This document shows positions 5,335 through 5,815 of a DNA stretch of 5,815 nt, in pieces; position 1 is the first letter of the stretch; the number at the start of each line of letters is the position of its first letter. Both the position numbers and the translations under genes were made by a program. Under the pieces are notes generated by a model that saw only the letters and a program-made list of their open reading frames with translations, was not told the DNA's origin and did no database searches. This DNA comes from Acidimicrobiaceae bacterium (GTDB taxonomy: Bacteria; Actinomycetota; Acidimicrobiia; Acidimicrobiales; Palsa-688). The stretch is taken from the NCBI GenBank assembly GCA_027334785.1, contig DAHWQF010000228.1:1-5815 (forward strand), written 5' to 3'.

Positions 5335-5371
5335 CGGCGCGCGGCAGCGGCACCGAAAAGGTTGCGCGCCG
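5335..5371 (+). terminator. Possible hairpin after kinase gene (weak terminator candidate)
   Basis: CGGCGCGC (5335-5342) and GCGCGCCG (5364-5371) are exact reverse complements with a 21-base loop that can hold a small inner stem (ACC/GGT around GAAAA). It starts just after the kinase stop. There is no T tract after it, so intrinsic termination would be poor; it may separate the two-component operon from the following Rrf2 gene or may be chance in GC-rich DNA. Confidence 0.3.
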
Positions 5372-5411
5372 TAAGTAACATCACCCAGAGCTTGGGAGTA
5401 GACGTGCAGTC

Positions 5412-5815
5412 ATGAACATGACCTTGTCCAAACGGGGCGACTACGTGATGCGCTCGGCGATATTCCTGGCCCGGGCTTTCGACCAGGCCGGCCACCGCAA
5501 GATCCGTGAGGTAGTGGCCGACACAAACGTGCCCACGACGTTCGCCTCCCAGGTCCTCGCCGACCTCGTTCGGGCTGGCCTCGCGACCTCGAGGTCCGGC
5601 CGCGAAGGCGGTTACCGCCTCACCCGTCCGCCGAGCGACATCACGGTGCTAGAGGTGGTGGAGGCAGCCGAGGGGCCGCTCCGGGCGGAGCGGTGCGCGC
5701 TGGGCGAGGGCCCGTGCCGGTGGGAGGCGGTCTGCCCCCTCCATGAGACCTGGTCGGAGGCGACAGCCCTGTTGCGGGACCTGTTGGCGAGGACCAGCCT
5801 GGCCGAGATGGCGTC
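5412..5815 (+). CDS. Second Rrf2-family regulator, cysteine-triad type, C-terminus beyond window
   Basis: 134 codons are visible from ATG 5412. It begins MNMTLSKRGDYVMRSA, then recognition region PTTFASQVLADLVRAGL (41-57), wing GREGGYRL (63-70) and a cysteine triad C95-x6-C102-x5-C108 in the loop ERCALGEGPCRWEAVCPL. By hand alignment about 90 of 132 positions match the Rrf2 at 1820, with a two-residue insertion near residue 28, so the genes are paralogues. Alignment of the first residues supports ATG 5412 over the in-frame ATG 5418. GGGAG (5394-5398) is 13 bases away, too far for a good ribosome site, so the start may be leaderless or weakly initiated. No copy of the CTCTACGT half-site is seen upstream, so it may be controlled differently. 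Whether it also carries the C-terminal SRPBCC-like domain cannot be seen. The cysteine loop suggests an Fe-S-based redox or NO sensor. Confidence 0.9.
   Translation, partial: MNMTLSKRGDYVMRSAIFLARAFDQAGHRKIREVVADTNVPTTFASQVLADLVRAGLATSRSGREGGYRLTRPPSDITVLEVVEAAEGPLRAERCALGEGPCRWEAVCPLHETWSEATALLRDLLARTSLAEMA

Noticed and set aside
5333..5411. Promoter or operator half-sites upstream of the second Rrf2 gene
   Set aside because: No convincing -35/-10 pair and no CTCTACGT/ACGTAGAG copy was found; TAGACG (5399-5404) is a poor -10 and has no matching -35.

Overview
The window is GC-rich DNA with dense coding, frequent GTG/TTG start possibilities and one probable leaderless gene. This suggests a high-GC actinobacterium, possibly an uncultured lineage; that placement is inference from base composition and gene style only. 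No RNA gene, CRISPR array or insertion sequence was recognised.

Layout. On the minus strand at the left are two co-oriented genes: a polytopic membrane iron-sulfur protein of the NapH/NosR/CcoG type (167-1723), then, 14 bases downstream, the start of a [4Fe-4S] ferredoxin-type protein that runs off the left edge (1-152). Divergent from them, across a 96-base intergenic region, is an Rrf2-family regulator (1820-2821). It has an IscR/NsrR-like cysteine triad and is fused to a C-terminal domain resembling SRPBCC ligand-binding domains. The intergenic region holds a sigma70-like promoter for the iron-sulfur operon (TTGACG-N17-TATACT), a perfect 10-bp inverted repeat covering it, two more copies of the half-site, and an extended -10 promoter from which the Rrf2 gene is probably transcribed as a (near-)leaderless mRNA.

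To the right, a small, probably membrane-anchored ORF lies on the minus strand (2845-3156). A NarL/FixJ response regulator with an unclear start (about 3172-3924) and a HisKA_3-type membrane sensor histidine kinase (3917-5332) follow on the plus strand with overlapping ends. A second Rrf2 regulator (5412-right edge), about two-thirds identical to the first and with the same cysteine spacing, closes the window.

Working model (inference): the two Rrf2 proteins sense a redox or nitrosative signal through an Fe-S cluster. The first represses the membrane Fe-S/ferredoxin electron-transfer operon and itself through the shared operator. The two-component pair adds a membrane- or PAS-sensed input to the same locus. 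The most unusual elements are the Rrf2-SRPBCC fusion, the operator/promoter layout, the paired Rrf2 paralogues around a two-component system, the missing canonical start of the response regulator, and three separate in-frame 15-bp tandem repeats.
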